A stretch of 43,139 nt of DNA, from the NCBI RefSeq assembly GCF_002140175.1, contig NZ_NGMO01000001.1, positions 431,101-474,239 on the forward strand, written 5' to 3'. Both the position numbers and the translations under genes were made by a program. Each line of letters opens with the position of its first letter. The stretch's first letter is position 1. The notes below the pieces were generated by a model. It did no database searches. It saw nothing but the letters and a program-made list of their open reading frames with translations, and was not told the DNA's origin. This DNA is from Candidatus Enterococcus wittei (GTDB lineage Bacteria; Bacillota; Bacilli; Lactobacillales; Enterococcaceae). Below, one piece after another: positions 27,236-36,457 of this stretch.

Positions 27236-27784
27236 CTATAGTTCTTCCACGATAATGTTATGATTCGTAAAGACACAAATGTCCGCTGCAATATTCAACG
27301 CATTTTCAGCAATTTCTTTGGCACTCATGTCATTTTGCGCATAGTTTTTCATTGCTCTTGCAGCCGCTAAAGCAAAATTCCCTCCAGAGCCAATGGCTAA
27401 AATACCATCATCCGGCGTAATAACTTCTCCTGTACCCGATACTAATAACATTTCTTTGTCGTTCATGACGATCAACATGGCTTCAAGTTTTTGCATCGAC
27501 TGCTGTGTCCGCCATTCTTGTGCCAACTCTACAGCTGCTCGTTGCAGATTTCCGTTATATTCGTTTAGCTTACCTTCGAATTTTTCTTCCAGTGTAAATG
27601 CATCGGCGACACTTCCAGCAAAGCCGACAACAACTTCATCGTTATAAATGCGTCGAACTTTTCGTGCGCTACCTTTCATCACGACAGATTCTCCCATCGT
27701 CACTTGACCGTCTCCAGCCATTGCAAACTTGCCATTTTTTTCAACTGCACAAATAGTGGTTGAATGGAATTGTGATTCTACCAT
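27236..27784 (-). CDS. hslV: ATP-dependent protease subunit HslV (ClpQ)
   Basis: A 182-residue proteasome-type threonine peptidase forming a double ring with HslU. The catalytic region is [11 protein letters not shown] with T9/T10; GDGQVTMGE and the [14 protein letters not shown] segment are conserved. There is a 7-8 residue extension before the Thr (MVESQFHS), as in B. subtilis CodW, so either a short propeptide is removed or the enzyme uses an unusual N-terminus. AGGAGG lies eight bases before the ATG, which makes this start secure. It is the second gene of the xerC-codY operon. Confidence 0.96.
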   Translation of the reverse strand: MVESQFHSTTICAVEKNGKFAMAGDGQVTMGESVVMKGSARKVRRIYNDEVVVGFAGSVADAFTLEEKFEGKLNEYNGNLQRAAVELAQEWRTQQSMQKLEAMLIVMNDKEMLLVSGTGEVITPDDGILAIGSGGNFALAAARAMKNYAQNDMSAKEIAENALNIAADICVFTNHNIIVEEL

Positions 27785-27814
27785 ATAGCTTTCCTCCTAT
27801 AACACTTTATAAGT

Positions 27815-28714
27815 TTACGCTCTTGGATGAAATGAGCGGTAATTTTTTTGTAGACTTTCTTTTGTCACGTGTGCATAAATTTGGGTAGTGGATAGATTTT
27901 GATGTCCTAGTAATTCTTGTACGGTCCGCATATCTGCTCCATTATTCAATAAATGTGTAGCAAAGGTATGTCGCAACATATGCGGATGGATATCGCTATC
28001 TAAGCTACTTTTTTTGATGATCTGATTCAATACATATTCGATTCCAGTTGGAGTAATCGGTTCCCCATGATGATTCACGAACACATACTCATGATCTTTG
28101 TGATACTTTTCCATTAAAACCGTGCGACCATATTTAAAATACTCTCGTAAAGCATCTTGTGCAAAAGTACCTAATGGCGCATAACGTTCTTTATTTCCTT
28201 TTCCATGAATCAACATCACTTCGGATTCAAAATCAATAGCCGTTATCTTCAAACCACTACATTCACTTAAACGAATACCTGAGCCATAAAGAATTTCCAA
28301 TAATGCGCGATTTCTCAAATCTAACGGACGATCCCCTGTAACACTTGCAAATAATGCCTGCATCTCATTTTCATAAAAAAAACGAGGAAGTTTGATATTT
28401 TTCTTTTTTAAATGGACGTAAGAAAACGGATTTTCCTCTATGATTTCTTCTTTTAGAAGATATTGGTAAAAGGAGCGTAGGCTGGCAATCTTACGACTAA
28501 CAGAATTCCGACTGTAAGCCTTATCAGACAGATGACTTAAATAAACGCGGACATCTAAATAACTAACTTTCAATACATCCGCATCGCCAGATTCTGCTAA
28601 AAAGGTCTCAAAATCTTTGATATCCTCAGCGTACGCCCCTTCAGTTTTCTCAGAGTAGCCACGTTCAACGATTAAATAACGCAAAAATTTTTCTTGCCAC
28701 GTTGTTTCTGCCAT
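27815..28714 (-). CDS. xerC: Tyrosine recombinase XerC
   Basis: A 299-residue site-specific recombinase that resolves chromosome dimers at dif. The catalytic set is visible: Arg in GSGIRLSE, Lys in HGKGNKERYA, HxxR in HPHMLRHTF, His in LLGHQNLS and the nucleophile Tyr in TTQIYAHV. An N-terminal SAM-like core-binding domain spans residues ~5-90. GGAGG precedes the ATG. It is the first gene of the xerC-hslVU-codY operon (B. subtilis codV). Confidence 0.95.
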   Translation of the reverse strand: MAETTWQEKFLRYLIVERGYSEKTEGAYAEDIKDFETFLAESGDADVLKVSYLDVRVYLSHLSDKAYSRNSVSRKIASLRSFYQYLLKEEIIEENPFSYVHLKKKNIKLPRFFYENEMQALFASVTGDRPLDLRNRALLEILYGSGIRLSECSGLKITAIDFESEVMLIHGKGNKERYAPLGTFAQDALREYFKYGRTVLMEKYHKDHEYVFVNHHGEPITPTGIEYVLNQIIKKSSLDSDIHPHMLRHTFATHLLNNGADMRTVQELLGHQNLSTTQIYAHVTKESLQKNYRSFHPRA

Positions 28715-29083
28715 CTTTTCCCCCTCCTTTAGCTTCCAGAGATAAATTTAGCATAGCTAAAGTAAAAAAACAAATAAATTGTCAGAATTTAACCAATATT
28801 TCTAAGGTTAGTCACAATTGACACAATTCACTTGACTTTACCTCTTATTTTCTTCTCATTATTAATACTTATCCCTTTTTTACTTCTATCCCCGTGTTTC
28901 CATTTTTTATCTGTTGATTCGTAAGTCAACAGTGAGTGATCTTTTCGCACCAAAAAAACAAGACGAATAATCAAAAAATAGTTGTTCCTATTTCATGATT
29001 CTTCGCCTTATTTATTCAAAAATCATTTCTTGGTTCCTAGACACAGAAAAAGTTACCTTAAGAACTTTTAAGAAATAGTTTGT
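28715..29083. other. Intergenic region between trmFO and xerC
   Basis: A 369-bp gap with no convincing gene. It should hold the trmFO terminator and the xerC operon promoter. Seen are a CTGTTGA/TCAACAG hairpin at 28911-28932, an ATGATT…AATCAT pair near 28998-29030, and a CodY-box-like sequence at 28777-28791 (11 of 15 matches to AATTTTCWGAAAATT), about 65-75 bp before xerC. Confidence 0.5.
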
Positions 29084-30394
29084 TTATTCTGATGCTAACA
29101 TTTCTTTGATTTGTTCATTAGCTGCTAGCGCTCGTTGCGCAATCGCTTCATAACGTGCTTTTTTATCCCGGATACGTTCAGGCAATTCTGGGAACAGACC
29201 ATAATTGGCATTCATTGGTTGGAAATGTTTGCCTTCAGCATGGGTGATATAGTAAGCCATGCTACCCATTGCGGTTTCTTGTGGCAAGGTGACTGGTTCC
29301 ATTTCCTTTGCCAAGCGCGCTGCGTTGATCCCAGCAAGCAAACCACTTGCAGCACTTTCCACATAACCTTCCACACCAGTCATTTGTCCAGCAAAAAATA
29401 AATCTTCCCGTTTCACAGATTGGTAAGTTGGCTTCAATAATTCTGGTGAATTCATAAAACTGTTACGATGCATGACACCGTAGCGTACAAACTCAGCGTT
29501 TTCTAGACCAGGTATCATACGAAAAACACGTTTTTGTTCGCCCCATTTTAAGTGAGTTTGGAAACCCACGATATTATAAAGCGAAGCTGCCGCATTATCT
29601 TGTCTTAATTGAATCACTGCATAGGGACGTTTACCAGTTTTTGGATCTTCCAATCCTACTGGTTTCATCGGACCAAACAGCATTGTTTTAAATCCACGTT
29701 GCGCCATCACTTCAATAGGCATACAACCTTCAAAATATTTCTCTTTTTCAAAAGACTTTAGCTCTGCCACTTCCGCATGGATCAAAGCCTCATGAAATGC
29801 TTTGAATTCTTCTTCTGTCATCGGACAATTCAAATAGGCGGCATCGCCTTTGTCATAACGTGATTTCAAATAGACTTTATCCATATCGATCGTTGCTTTA
29901 TCAACAATCGGTGCAGCCGCATCATAAAAATAGAATCCATCCGAGCCATTAAATTTTTTGATACTTTCAGCTAAAGGATGAGAAGTTAAGGGGCCTGTAG
30001 CAATGACAGTAATCCCTTCAGGTATTTCTGTGATTTCTTCATTCACGACTGTCACCAAAGGATGTTCTTTCACTTTACGTGTAATCGTTTCTGAAAATGT
30101 ATCACGATCCACAGCTAATGCCCCACCAGCAGGAACAGCTGTTTCATCTGCTGAAGTGATCACGACCGAATTTAACCGACGCATCTCTTCTTTCAATAGC
30201 CCAACTGCATTGGCTAGGCTGTTTCCTCTTAATGAGTTTGAACAAACAAGTTCAGCAAAATTTCCTGTATGGTGTGCTTCAGTCGATTTAACTGGACGCA
30301 TTTCATATAATCGTACTGGCACACCTGCTTGAGCAATCTGCCATGCAGCTTCACTTCCAGCAAGTCCTGCTCCTACAACATTTACGTTTTTCAA
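29084..30394 (-). CDS. trmFO: Methylenetetrahydrofolate-tRNA-(uracil-5-)-methyltransferase TrmFO
   Basis: A 436-residue FAD/folate enzyme making m5U54 in tRNA. The FAD-binding [11 protein letters not shown] is at the N-terminus, followed by [20 protein letters not shown], the [11 protein letters not shown] region and a C-terminal GLFPELPE…[13 protein letters not shown]. The start is probably TTG at 30394, seven bases after AGAAGAGG and matching family N-termini; ATGs upstream at 30412-30448 would overlap the topA end and add a non-homologous Lys-rich leader. It follows topA by 22 bp (topA-trmFO operon). Confidence 0.95.
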   Translation of the reverse strand: MKNVNVVGAGLAGSEAAWQIAQAGVPVRLYEMRPVKSTEAHHTGNFAELVCSNSLRGNSLANAVGLLKEEMRRLNSVVITSADETAVPAGGALAVDRDTFSETITRKVKEHPLVTVVNEEITEIPEGITVIATGPLTSHPLAESIKKFNGSDGFYFYDAAAPIVDKATIDMDKVYLKSRYDKGDAAYLNCPMTEEEFKAFHEALIHAEVAELKSFEKEKYFEGCMPIEVMAQRGFKTMLFGPMKPVGLEDPKTGKRPYAVIQLRQDNAAASLYNIVGFQTHLKWGEQKRVFRMIPGLENAEFVRYGVMHRNSFMNSPELLKPTYQSVKREDLFFAGQMTGVEGYVESAASGLLAGINAARLAKEMEPVTLPQETAMGSMAYYITHAEGKHFQPMNANYGLFPELPERIRDKKARYEAIAQRALAANEQIKEMLASE

Positions 30395-30416
30395 CTGAAA
30401 ACCTCTTCTCATTTTT

Positions 30417-32495
30417 TTATTTTTGGACATCTTCTTCATAATCGCCATTTACACAGACGACTTGTTTCCCGCCTTTGACTTTTTTCTCAACTAGATACTG
30501 ATCACATTTTGGACAGTTTCTACCGATTGGCTTATCCCAAGATGTGAATTCACAATCAGGGAAACGAGAACAGCCATAGAATAGACGGTTTTTCTTAGAT
30601 TTACGTTCAATGACTTGTCCTTCATGGCACACTGGACAAGTCACGCCAATTTCCTTGACAATTGCTTTTGTATTTCTGCAATCAGGGAAATTGCTACAAG
30701 CATAAAATTTACCATATTTCCCTAGTTTGATAACCATTGGATGACCGCAGATATCACAATCAAAACCAGCTGGTTCATCTTTGATTTGGATCTTTTCGAT
30801 TTTTTCTTCCGCATTACCTAATTCTTTTTCGAAAGGCTTATAGAAACGGTCCACAACTTCGACCCACGCTTCTTTTCCTTCTTCGATTTTATCTAGATCG
30901 CCTTCCATCTCAGCAGTGAAATGGATATCTACAATTTGTGGGAAGAATTCACAAATCAACGAGTTGACGATTTCACCTAGTTCAGTTGGTTCAAATCTTT
31001 TTTGTGTCAGTTTCACGTAATAGCGACGCTGTATCGTATCCAAAGTGGGAGCATACGTGGATGGGCGTCCGACACCATTTTCTTCTAACGCACGAATCAA
31101 GGTGGCTTCACTAAAGCGAGCAGGTGGTTGAGTGAAATGCTGTTTTGGTTCGATATCGACAGATTGGACAATATCGCCTTCTTCTAGTTCCGGCAAAATG
31201 TTTTCTTTGTCTTCTTTCCCATCATCTCTACCTTCAACATAGACTTGCATAAACCCTTTGAACTTCACTTTCGATCCATTAGCAATAAAGGTCACTCCAT
31301 TTTGTTCTAAAGTCACTTTCATCGTATCAAGAATGGCTGGTGTCATCTGACTAGCAACAAAACGTGACCAAATCAAGGTATAAAGTTTTAATTGATCTTT
31401 ATCCAAGTATTGCTTAATTTCTTCTGGTGTTCGCAATACACTGGTTGGTCGTACTGCCTCATGGGCATCTTGTGCGCCTTGGGAATTTTTGATTTTGCGT
31501 TCAACATGGCTAGAAAATTCTTTGCCGTATGTTTCTTCAATATATGAAGCTGCTTCGGCTTTTGCTGTATCAGCAATACGAGTGGAATCTGTACGCATAT
31601 ATGTGATCAACCCCACTGTACCTTGTTTGCCTAGTGCGATTCCTTCATAAAGTTGTTGAGCAACCATCATTGTTTTTCTTGTTCTGAAATTCAATTTACG
31701 TGCTGCTTCTTGTTGTAAACTACTTGTTGTGAAAGGATTCGCTGGATTGCGTTTACGCTCCTTCTTTTCAACTTTCTTTATTTCAAATTCTTTTCCATCA
31801 ATTCGTTGGGTCACTTCTTTTACAGCTTCAGCATCTGAAAGTTTTTTCTTCTTTCCGTCGATCCCCCAAAAGTTAGCCTTGAATTTTTTTCGTGCCTTTT
31901 TAAAGTTACCATCAATGCTCCAGTATTCTTCTGGTGTGAATTCACGGATTTCTTTTTCACGATCAATAATAATCTTTAATGCGATCGACTGGACACGACC
32001 AGCACTTAACCCTTTTTTGACTTTACGCCATAGAATAGGACTAATTGAATACCCTACAATCCGGTCAAGAGTTCTTCGTGCTTGTTGTGCATCCACTAGA
32101 TCAACATCAATCGTACGTGGTTCTTTAAATGCCGCTTTGACGGCATCTTTTGTGATCTCATTAAAGATAACACGATTTTTTTCATTTAGATCGAGCCCTA
32201 GTAAATAAGCAAGGTGCCAAGCAATGGCCTCTCCTTCTCTATCCGGGTCACTTGCAAGATATACTTTTTGTGCTTTTTTAGCAGCTGTCTTCAAGCTTTT
32301 GATGACATCGCCTTTTCCTCGAATCGATATATAATGGGGTTCATAATTATTTTCAAAATCAATACCCATTTTGCTCTTTGGTAAATCACGGATATGACCA
32401 ACACTGGCCATTACTTTATAATTACGTCCGAGATATTTTTCAATTGTTTTGGCTTTCGCAGGTGATTCTACAATCACTAAATATTTATATGCCAT
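30417..32495 (-). CDS. topA: DNA topoisomerase I
   Basis: A 692-residue type IA topoisomerase that relaxes negative supercoils. The N-terminal TOPRIM domain starts [18 protein letters not shown] and contains [14 protein letters not shown]; the active-site Tyr is in [10 protein letters not shown]. Three C-terminal zinc-finger-like modules follow; the first two have four Cys (CDICGH…CSNFPDC and CPVCHE…CSRFPDC), while the third (CPKC…CVNG) has only three. The ATG at 32495 gives the family start; the frame to 32549 is rejected. A near-consensus promoter lies upstream. Confidence 0.96.
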   Translation of the reverse strand: MAYKYLVIVESPAKAKTIEKYLGRNYKVMASVGHIRDLPKSKMGIDFENNYEPHYISIRGKGDVIKSLKTAAKKAQKVYLASDPDREGEAIAWHLAYLLGLDLNEKNRVIFNEITKDAVKAAFKEPRTIDVDLVDAQQARRTLDRIVGYSISPILWRKVKKGLSAGRVQSIALKIIIDREKEIREFTPEEYWSIDGNFKKARKKFKANFWGIDGKKKKLSDAEAVKEVTQRIDGKEFEIKKVEKKERKRNPANPFTTSSLQQEAARKLNFRTRKTMMVAQQLYEGIALGKQGTVGLITYMRTDSTRIADTAKAEAASYIEETYGKEFSSHVERKIKNSQGAQDAHEAVRPTSVLRTPEEIKQYLDKDQLKLYTLIWSRFVASQMTPAILDTMKVTLEQNGVTFIANGSKVKFKGFMQVYVEGRDDGKEDKENILPELEEGDIVQSVDIEPKQHFTQPPARFSEATLIRALEENGVGRPSTYAPTLDTIQRRYYVKLTQKRFEPTELGEIVNSLICEFFPQIVDIHFTAEMEGDLDKIEEGKEAWVEVVDRFYKPFEKELGNAEEKIEKIQIKDEPAGFDCDICGHPMVIKLGKYGKFYACSNFPDCRNTKAIVKEIGVTCPVCHEGQVIERKSKKNRLFYGCSRFPDCEFTSWDKPIGRNCPKCDQYLVEKKVKGGKQVVCVNGDYEEDVQK

Positions 32496-32563
32496 TCCTG
32501 AATGGACTCCTTTCCATTGACGTGTTCCTACTATAATAAGAGGAATCATACAAATCGTAGCTT

Positions 32564-32592
32564 ATCATATCCATTCAGAAAACGTTTGTCAA
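32564..32592 (-). promoter_or_regulatory. Promoter of topA
   Basis: On the minus strand TTGACA (32587-32592), a 17-base spacer and TATGAT (32564-32569), about 65 bp before the topA start. Confidence 0.75.
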
Positions 32593-32616
32593 GGAAAGTA
32601 AATAATAAAACATTAG

Positions 32617-33474
32617 CTAGCCATTTATTTCAGCTAAGATATCTTGCCCTGAAATGGCGCAGATTGCCCCATCTTGAATCAAATGATGACAGCCAGATGA
32701 CTGTCCTGTTAAAATATTTCCTGGAACGGAAAAAATAGTACGTCCAAGTTCCAAACCTTGTTGGGCAGTAATCAATGATCCACTTTTTTTCTTTGCTTCT
32801 ACTACACAGATTCCTTGTGACAATGCAGCAATTATGCGGTTTCTCATAGGAAAATGATATTTTTTCGGTCCATCTTCAGGACGAAATTCACTTAGTAAAA
32901 GATGATTTTTACTAATTTCTTCTTGAAGTCTTTGATTTTCTTTGGGATAGCATCGATCGATCCCAGTACCGATAATGGCGATCGTCCTACCAGAAGCTTT
33001 GATTGCTGCTTGGTGAGCATATGCATCAATACCTTTTGCCCCACCACTCACAATCACAAAGCCTTTTTCAATTACGGGTAACAACAAATGGTTTACAGTT
33101 TTTTTAGCTAACACAGAAGTTTCTCGACCGCCAACAACACTGATCATCTTACTTCTCAATAATGAGAGATCTCCTTTATAAAAAAGCAAGATAGGAGGAT
33201 ACGCTAGATGAAACAATTGTGATGGATAAATTGGATCAAGACAAGTGAAAAATCGCTCTTCTTTTTTGATTTTCTCCCACTCTTCATGGATCATCCACCA
33301 ACTTTTTTGAAAAGTCATTTCTTGACTTTTGATTTGTGCGATTTCGATGATTTCATTTGTGGTTAACCGTTCATTTTTAAAGGTTAAAAGATGATGGATC
33401 ACTCGCCATTTTTGTTGTCCATTCATTCCATTTACATAGGCTAATTTGATTAAATAATCTTTGATATAAAACAT
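32617..33474 (-). CDS. dprA: DNA-processing protein DprA
   Basis: A 285-residue protein that binds incoming single-stranded DNA and loads RecA during natural transformation. The Rossmann-like DprA core is clear: VVGGRETS, VSGGAKGIDAYAHQAA and IIGTGIDRCYPKEN, then EFRPEDGPKKYHFPMRNRI. An N-terminal SAM-like helical region covers residues ~1-75. There is no C-terminal winged helix, which is common in this group. AAAGGAG lies seven bases before the ATG. It lies downstream of rnhB and before topA, the usual Firmicutes order. Confidence 0.95.
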   Translation of the reverse strand: MFYIKDYLIKLAYVNGMNGQQKWRVIHHLLTFKNERLTTNEIIEIAQIKSQEMTFQKSWWMIHEEWEKIKKEERFFTCLDPIYPSQLFHLAYPPILLFYKGDLSLLRSKMISVVGGRETSVLAKKTVNHLLLPVIEKGFVIVSGGAKGIDAYAHQAAIKASGRTIAIIGTGIDRCYPKENQRLQEEISKNHLLLSEFRPEDGPKKYHFPMRNRIIAALSQGICVVEAKKKSGSLITAQQGLELGRTIFSVPGNILTGQSSGCHHLIQDGAICAISGQDILAEING

Positions 33475-33536
33475 AAAACGTCTCCTTTCTACATAATTAC
33501 TTTTTAGTAATATACGTGAAAGTGACGTTTTTTATT

Positions 33537-34304
33537 TTATCCTAAATATTGTTTGACTGGAGCAAAACTTTTCCGATGAATAGGTGTGAGACCCTGTTTT
33601 TCTAATCCTAGAAGATGTTCTTTTGTACCATACCCCGCATTATGTGCAAATCCATATCCTGGATATTGCTGATCATAGTCTCGCATTAAACGGTCACGAA
33701 ACACCTTGGCAATAATACTAGCCGCCGCAATGGAGATGGATCGAGCATCCCCTTTGATCAATTTTTTTTGTGGAATAGGTAAGTCCAACGTCATTGCATC
33801 AATCAGTAAATAATCAGGAGTGGTTGTAAGCTTATTTACTGCTTCACACATAGCCAGTTTACTTGCTTCATAAATGTTGACCTCATCGATGGTTTCTTCA
33901 CCAATTATGCCTAGCCCGATTGATACGGCTTTTTCTTGGATTTGTTCATAAAGAGTTTCTCGTTTTTTTTCGGAAAGCTGTTTTGAATCATTTAATCCAT
34001 AAATAACTACATTTTTCGGTAAGATAACTGCTGCTGAAACCACAGGTCCTGCTAAAGGTCCCCTGCCAACTTCATCGATTCCAGCAATCCATTCATATCC
34101 TTTTTCATGGCCTTCCAACTCAAAACATGACATTGTTTCATATTTCTCACGAAGTAATCGTTCTTTTTGAATCCTATTCTCAAAAGAAAGCAAGGCTTGC
34201 TGAACACCCTTGCGAGGGTCTTTCCTGTATAATTCGAGTACAGGATCATCTAGTTGGCTGATTGTTTTTAATTGTTCTTTGATTGTTTTGATCGATTCAC
34301 TCAT
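33537..34304 (-). CDS. rnhB: Ribonuclease HII
   Basis: A 255-residue enzyme that cuts RNA in RNA-DNA hybrids, including single embedded ribonucleotides. The catalytic Asp-Glu is in [15 protein letters not shown] (residues ~75-89), a further Asp in LLIDAMTLD, and the family segments [14 protein letters not shown] and [18 protein letters not shown] are present. An N-terminal helical extension of ~70 residues is typical of Firmicutes RnhB. Its start overlaps the end of rbgA by 8 bp, indicating coupling. Confidence 0.96.
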   Translation of the reverse strand: MSESIKTIKEQLKTISQLDDPVLELYRKDPRKGVQQALLSFENRIQKERLLREKYETMSCFELEGHEKGYEWIAGIDEVGRGPLAGPVVSAAVILPKNVVIYGLNDSKQLSEKKRETLYEQIQEKAVSIGLGIIGEETIDEVNIYEASKLAMCEAVNKLTTTPDYLLIDAMTLDLPIPQKKLIKGDARSISIAAASIIAKVFRDRLMRDYDQQYPGYGFAHNAGYGTKEHLLGLEKQGLTPIHRKSFAPVKQYLG

Positions 34305-35157
34305 CTAAAGATGCACCTATTTCTTCACAGCGATCAAGAGTATAACGTCCTAGTTTTCCTTGGCGGATATCAAAAACCACTAGTTCACTTCCACGATCAT
34401 AATCTTGACGATAGCCTCGTTTTTCAGTGATCGTCATCAATAATTCAGGTGCTAAACTCTGTTCCTCTTCTATCTCTAGTCCATAACGCTCACTGATTTT
34501 TCCTGGATAATAGCGCGTGAAAAAATCCAAGCCATAGATAGCCAAATCATCTAGATGAACGAGCTGATCCTTGATAGCTCCTGTCAAAGCCAATTTTTTG
34601 CCGATTTCTTCATCTTCAAATTTTGGCCATAAGATTCCTGGGGTATCTAATAGTTCTAGTTCACTTCCTAAACGTAGCCATTGTTGACCTTTAGTGACGC
34701 CAGGTTTATTTCCTGTTTGGGCAATTTTTTTACCAACGAGTCGATTCATCAAAGTAGATTTCCCAACGTTAGGGATTCCTAAGACCATTGCACGAATGGC
34801 TCGAGTTTTGATCCCACGAGCAGCATCTCGTTCACGCTTTTCCTTCAAAGCCTCTTTTGCAGTGGGAATCAAAGCTTTAATCCCTTTGTTTTCTTGCGCA
34901 TTGATTGCTAATGCTTGATGACCTTGCTGTTTGAAGTACTCTTGCCATTTCTTTGTTTGTTGAGGATCTGCTAGATCTGCTTTGTTTAATAAAACAAGCC
35001 TTGGCTTTTGCTGAATGATCTGATCCAGCATAGGATTACGAGAAGACAACGGCAAACGCGCATCAACCAATTCAAAGACGATATCAACGTATTTCATTTT
35101 TTCAGATACTTCTCGTCTGGCCTTTGCCATATGTCCTGGAAACCATTGAATGGTCAT
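34297..35157 (-). CDS. rbgA: Ribosome biogenesis GTPase YlqF/RbgA
   Basis: A 286-residue circularly permuted GTPase needed for late 50S assembly. The permutation is visible: the G4 motif NKADL (residues ~58-62) precedes the G1 motif GIPNVGKST (~129-137) and the G3 motif LDTPG (~173-177). The N-terminus [12 protein letters not shown] is characteristic. AAAGGAG lies nine bases before the ATG. It is the first gene of the rbgA-rnhB-dprA run and the last recognisable core gene before the decayed region. Confidence 0.96.
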   Translation of the reverse strand: MTIQWFPGHMAKARREVSEKMKYVDIVFELVDARLPLSSRNPMLDQIIQQKPRLVLLNKADLADPQQTKKWQEYFKQQGHQALAINAQENKGIKALIPTAKEALKEKRERDAARGIKTRAIRAMVLGIPNVGKSTLMNRLVGKKIAQTGNKPGVTKGQQWLRLGSELELLDTPGILWPKFEDEEIGKKLALTGAIKDQLVHLDDLAIYGLDFFTRYYPGKISERYGLEIEEEQSLAPELLMTITEKRGYRQDYDRGSELVVFDIRQGKLGRYTLDRCEEIGASLDE

Positions 35158-35510
35158 ATTATTAAAGCAACTCCTTTCATATCAAGTGTTTACACTATTT
35201 AATTGTTGATAATCTTAGTAAAATCGTTTTATGATACAAACCATACATATCAAGCGAAGAAAAGATTATCTCTATACGTTCTTTTATAACCACGTATCTT
35301 TTGCATTTTACCATAAATCGTTTTGATGTTAAACTTCTCCATCAATCAATTGATTCACATTATCTATATTCAATCTTTCTCATTCAGTTGTTCTTGAATT
35401 AGCATCAACACCCCGATGATTAAATTACTTTTATACAAGTTGTGAAAAGTTTTCTACTGTTTCCGATTTACTTTATTCCTGTTTTCCAATGATTTTTATC
35501 AATCTTCTCT

Positions 35511-35694
35511 TCATAGCTTGCGTTCTGCATTTCGTTGAACTTTACGAATATTTTCGGATATATTCATATCATCTTCATACGCTTCCGATCTAGGGATTTA
35601 CATACCAACTAATGCATAATTCATATTACGTATGATACCATTTAATATCGCTCTTCATAAGTGAAGTGAGTACTGATATTGATTTGAAAAACAT
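35511..35694 (-). pseudogene. Decayed gene with intact ribosome site
   Basis: On the minus strand AGAGGAGA stands seven bases before an ATG at 35694 that opens MFFKSISVLTSLMKSDIKW and then hits a stop. A shifted frame continues with protein-like sequence, PRSEAYEDDMNISENIRK, ending at a stop at 35511. The strong translation start and the frame break suggest a former gene downstream of the MFS transporter. No family is recognised. Confidence 0.35.
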
Positions 35695-35756
35695 GTGACA
35701 ATCTCCTCTGGCTATTCTATCATACCACCAATTTTTAAACATCCTATTATCAATAA

Positions 35757-36214
35757 TTATTCCTTTGCTTTTATTTCAAAAAACATAAAAACCATTAATG
35801 TTAATCCACACTAGTTGATTGGAATCGCAATTGAAGATAACGCCCTGCATAAATTGAATATTTCTCCAGCTAAACCTAGTAGATTCGAAGGCGAAAATTA
35901 CGAATATCCAATCAATCGTTGTGCGTCCATTTCCAAAAAAAAAGCAATCCATATAAAATCAAATGCTAGATATAGATTTGACCCATAGTTTGCGCCGATT
36001 ATCAGTAAGATAATAATAGATTTGTAATAATCGGTATTTTTCTAAACCTACTATCTCAGAAGCCTTTTTCGGTTAATTTATCTGAAGCATATCCAGCTAT
36101 TATCAAACTAGATTAAGTAGACAAATATGGAATACTTGATAAGAAGTCGATATTACACAATGATAATCCTGTTGTTTGCGTCAGATAAGAGTGTAACCAA
36201 GTCAAAAAAAGGAA
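35757..36214 (-). pseudogene. MFS transporter remnant (anion:cation symporter type)
   Basis: Translation in shifting minus-strand frames gives the C-terminal half of an MFS carrier: FLFLTWLHSYLTQTTGLSL, then IIAGYASDKLTEKG (the conserved loop GG..SDKL..KG), IPIITNLLL, IGANYGSNLYLAFDF, and PSNLLGLAGEIFNLCRALSS followed by IAIPI. This order matches the hexuronate/galactonate/phthalate-type family (ExuT/GudP-like). At least three frameshifts and several stops break it, and the N-terminal half is missing. It is clearly non-functional. Assignment is from recognition of motif order, not a database search. Confidence 0.65.
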
Positions 36215-36457
36215 CAAAGTCAGGTTGTGGCACTTTCAATAAAAAGAGTTGCTCGCCTATTTTTAGGTTAATCGCAAAAATACATATAATTAAATGGAAT
36301 TTTTAGGTTATTTATACCTCAGAATAGAATCAAAGGCGTAACTATTAAGTTCTTGTCCCACACTTAAAAATATACATTCCACTAATATCCCACCTTACTC
36401 TCTATCATGTCCGTTTTTGCCTTCATACAGAATGCAGTAAATTCGGACATCACTTAG

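Larger units (their letters stand above)
35158..36457. other. Gene-decay zone between rbgA and the giant gene
   Basis: About 1.3 kb without an intact gene. It contains an MFS transporter remnant (35757-36214), a second remnant preceded by a good ribosome site (35511-35694), and a short protein-like minus-strand C-terminus near 35370-35425 (LIIGVLMLIQEQLNEKD). The rbgA promoter should be in the last ~150 bp. At 36407-36451 an inverted repeat, ATGTCCG…CGGACAT, with an inner TGC/GCA pair follows the giant gene's stop and may help end its transcript, although no T-tract is seen. Confidence 0.6.

Noticed and set aside
30003-30332. 109-codon plus-strand frame antisense to trmFO
   Set aside because: It lies wholly within a conserved gene on the other strand, with no ribosome site or protein-like character; treated as a shadow frame.
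35575-35595. CTTCCGATCT, resembling the end of Illumina TruSeq adapters
   Set aside because: Only 10 contiguous bases match; the flanks diverge from both TruSeq adapters, no duplication surrounds it, and the contaminating adapter elsewhere is of the Nextera type. Chance match is the simpler reading.
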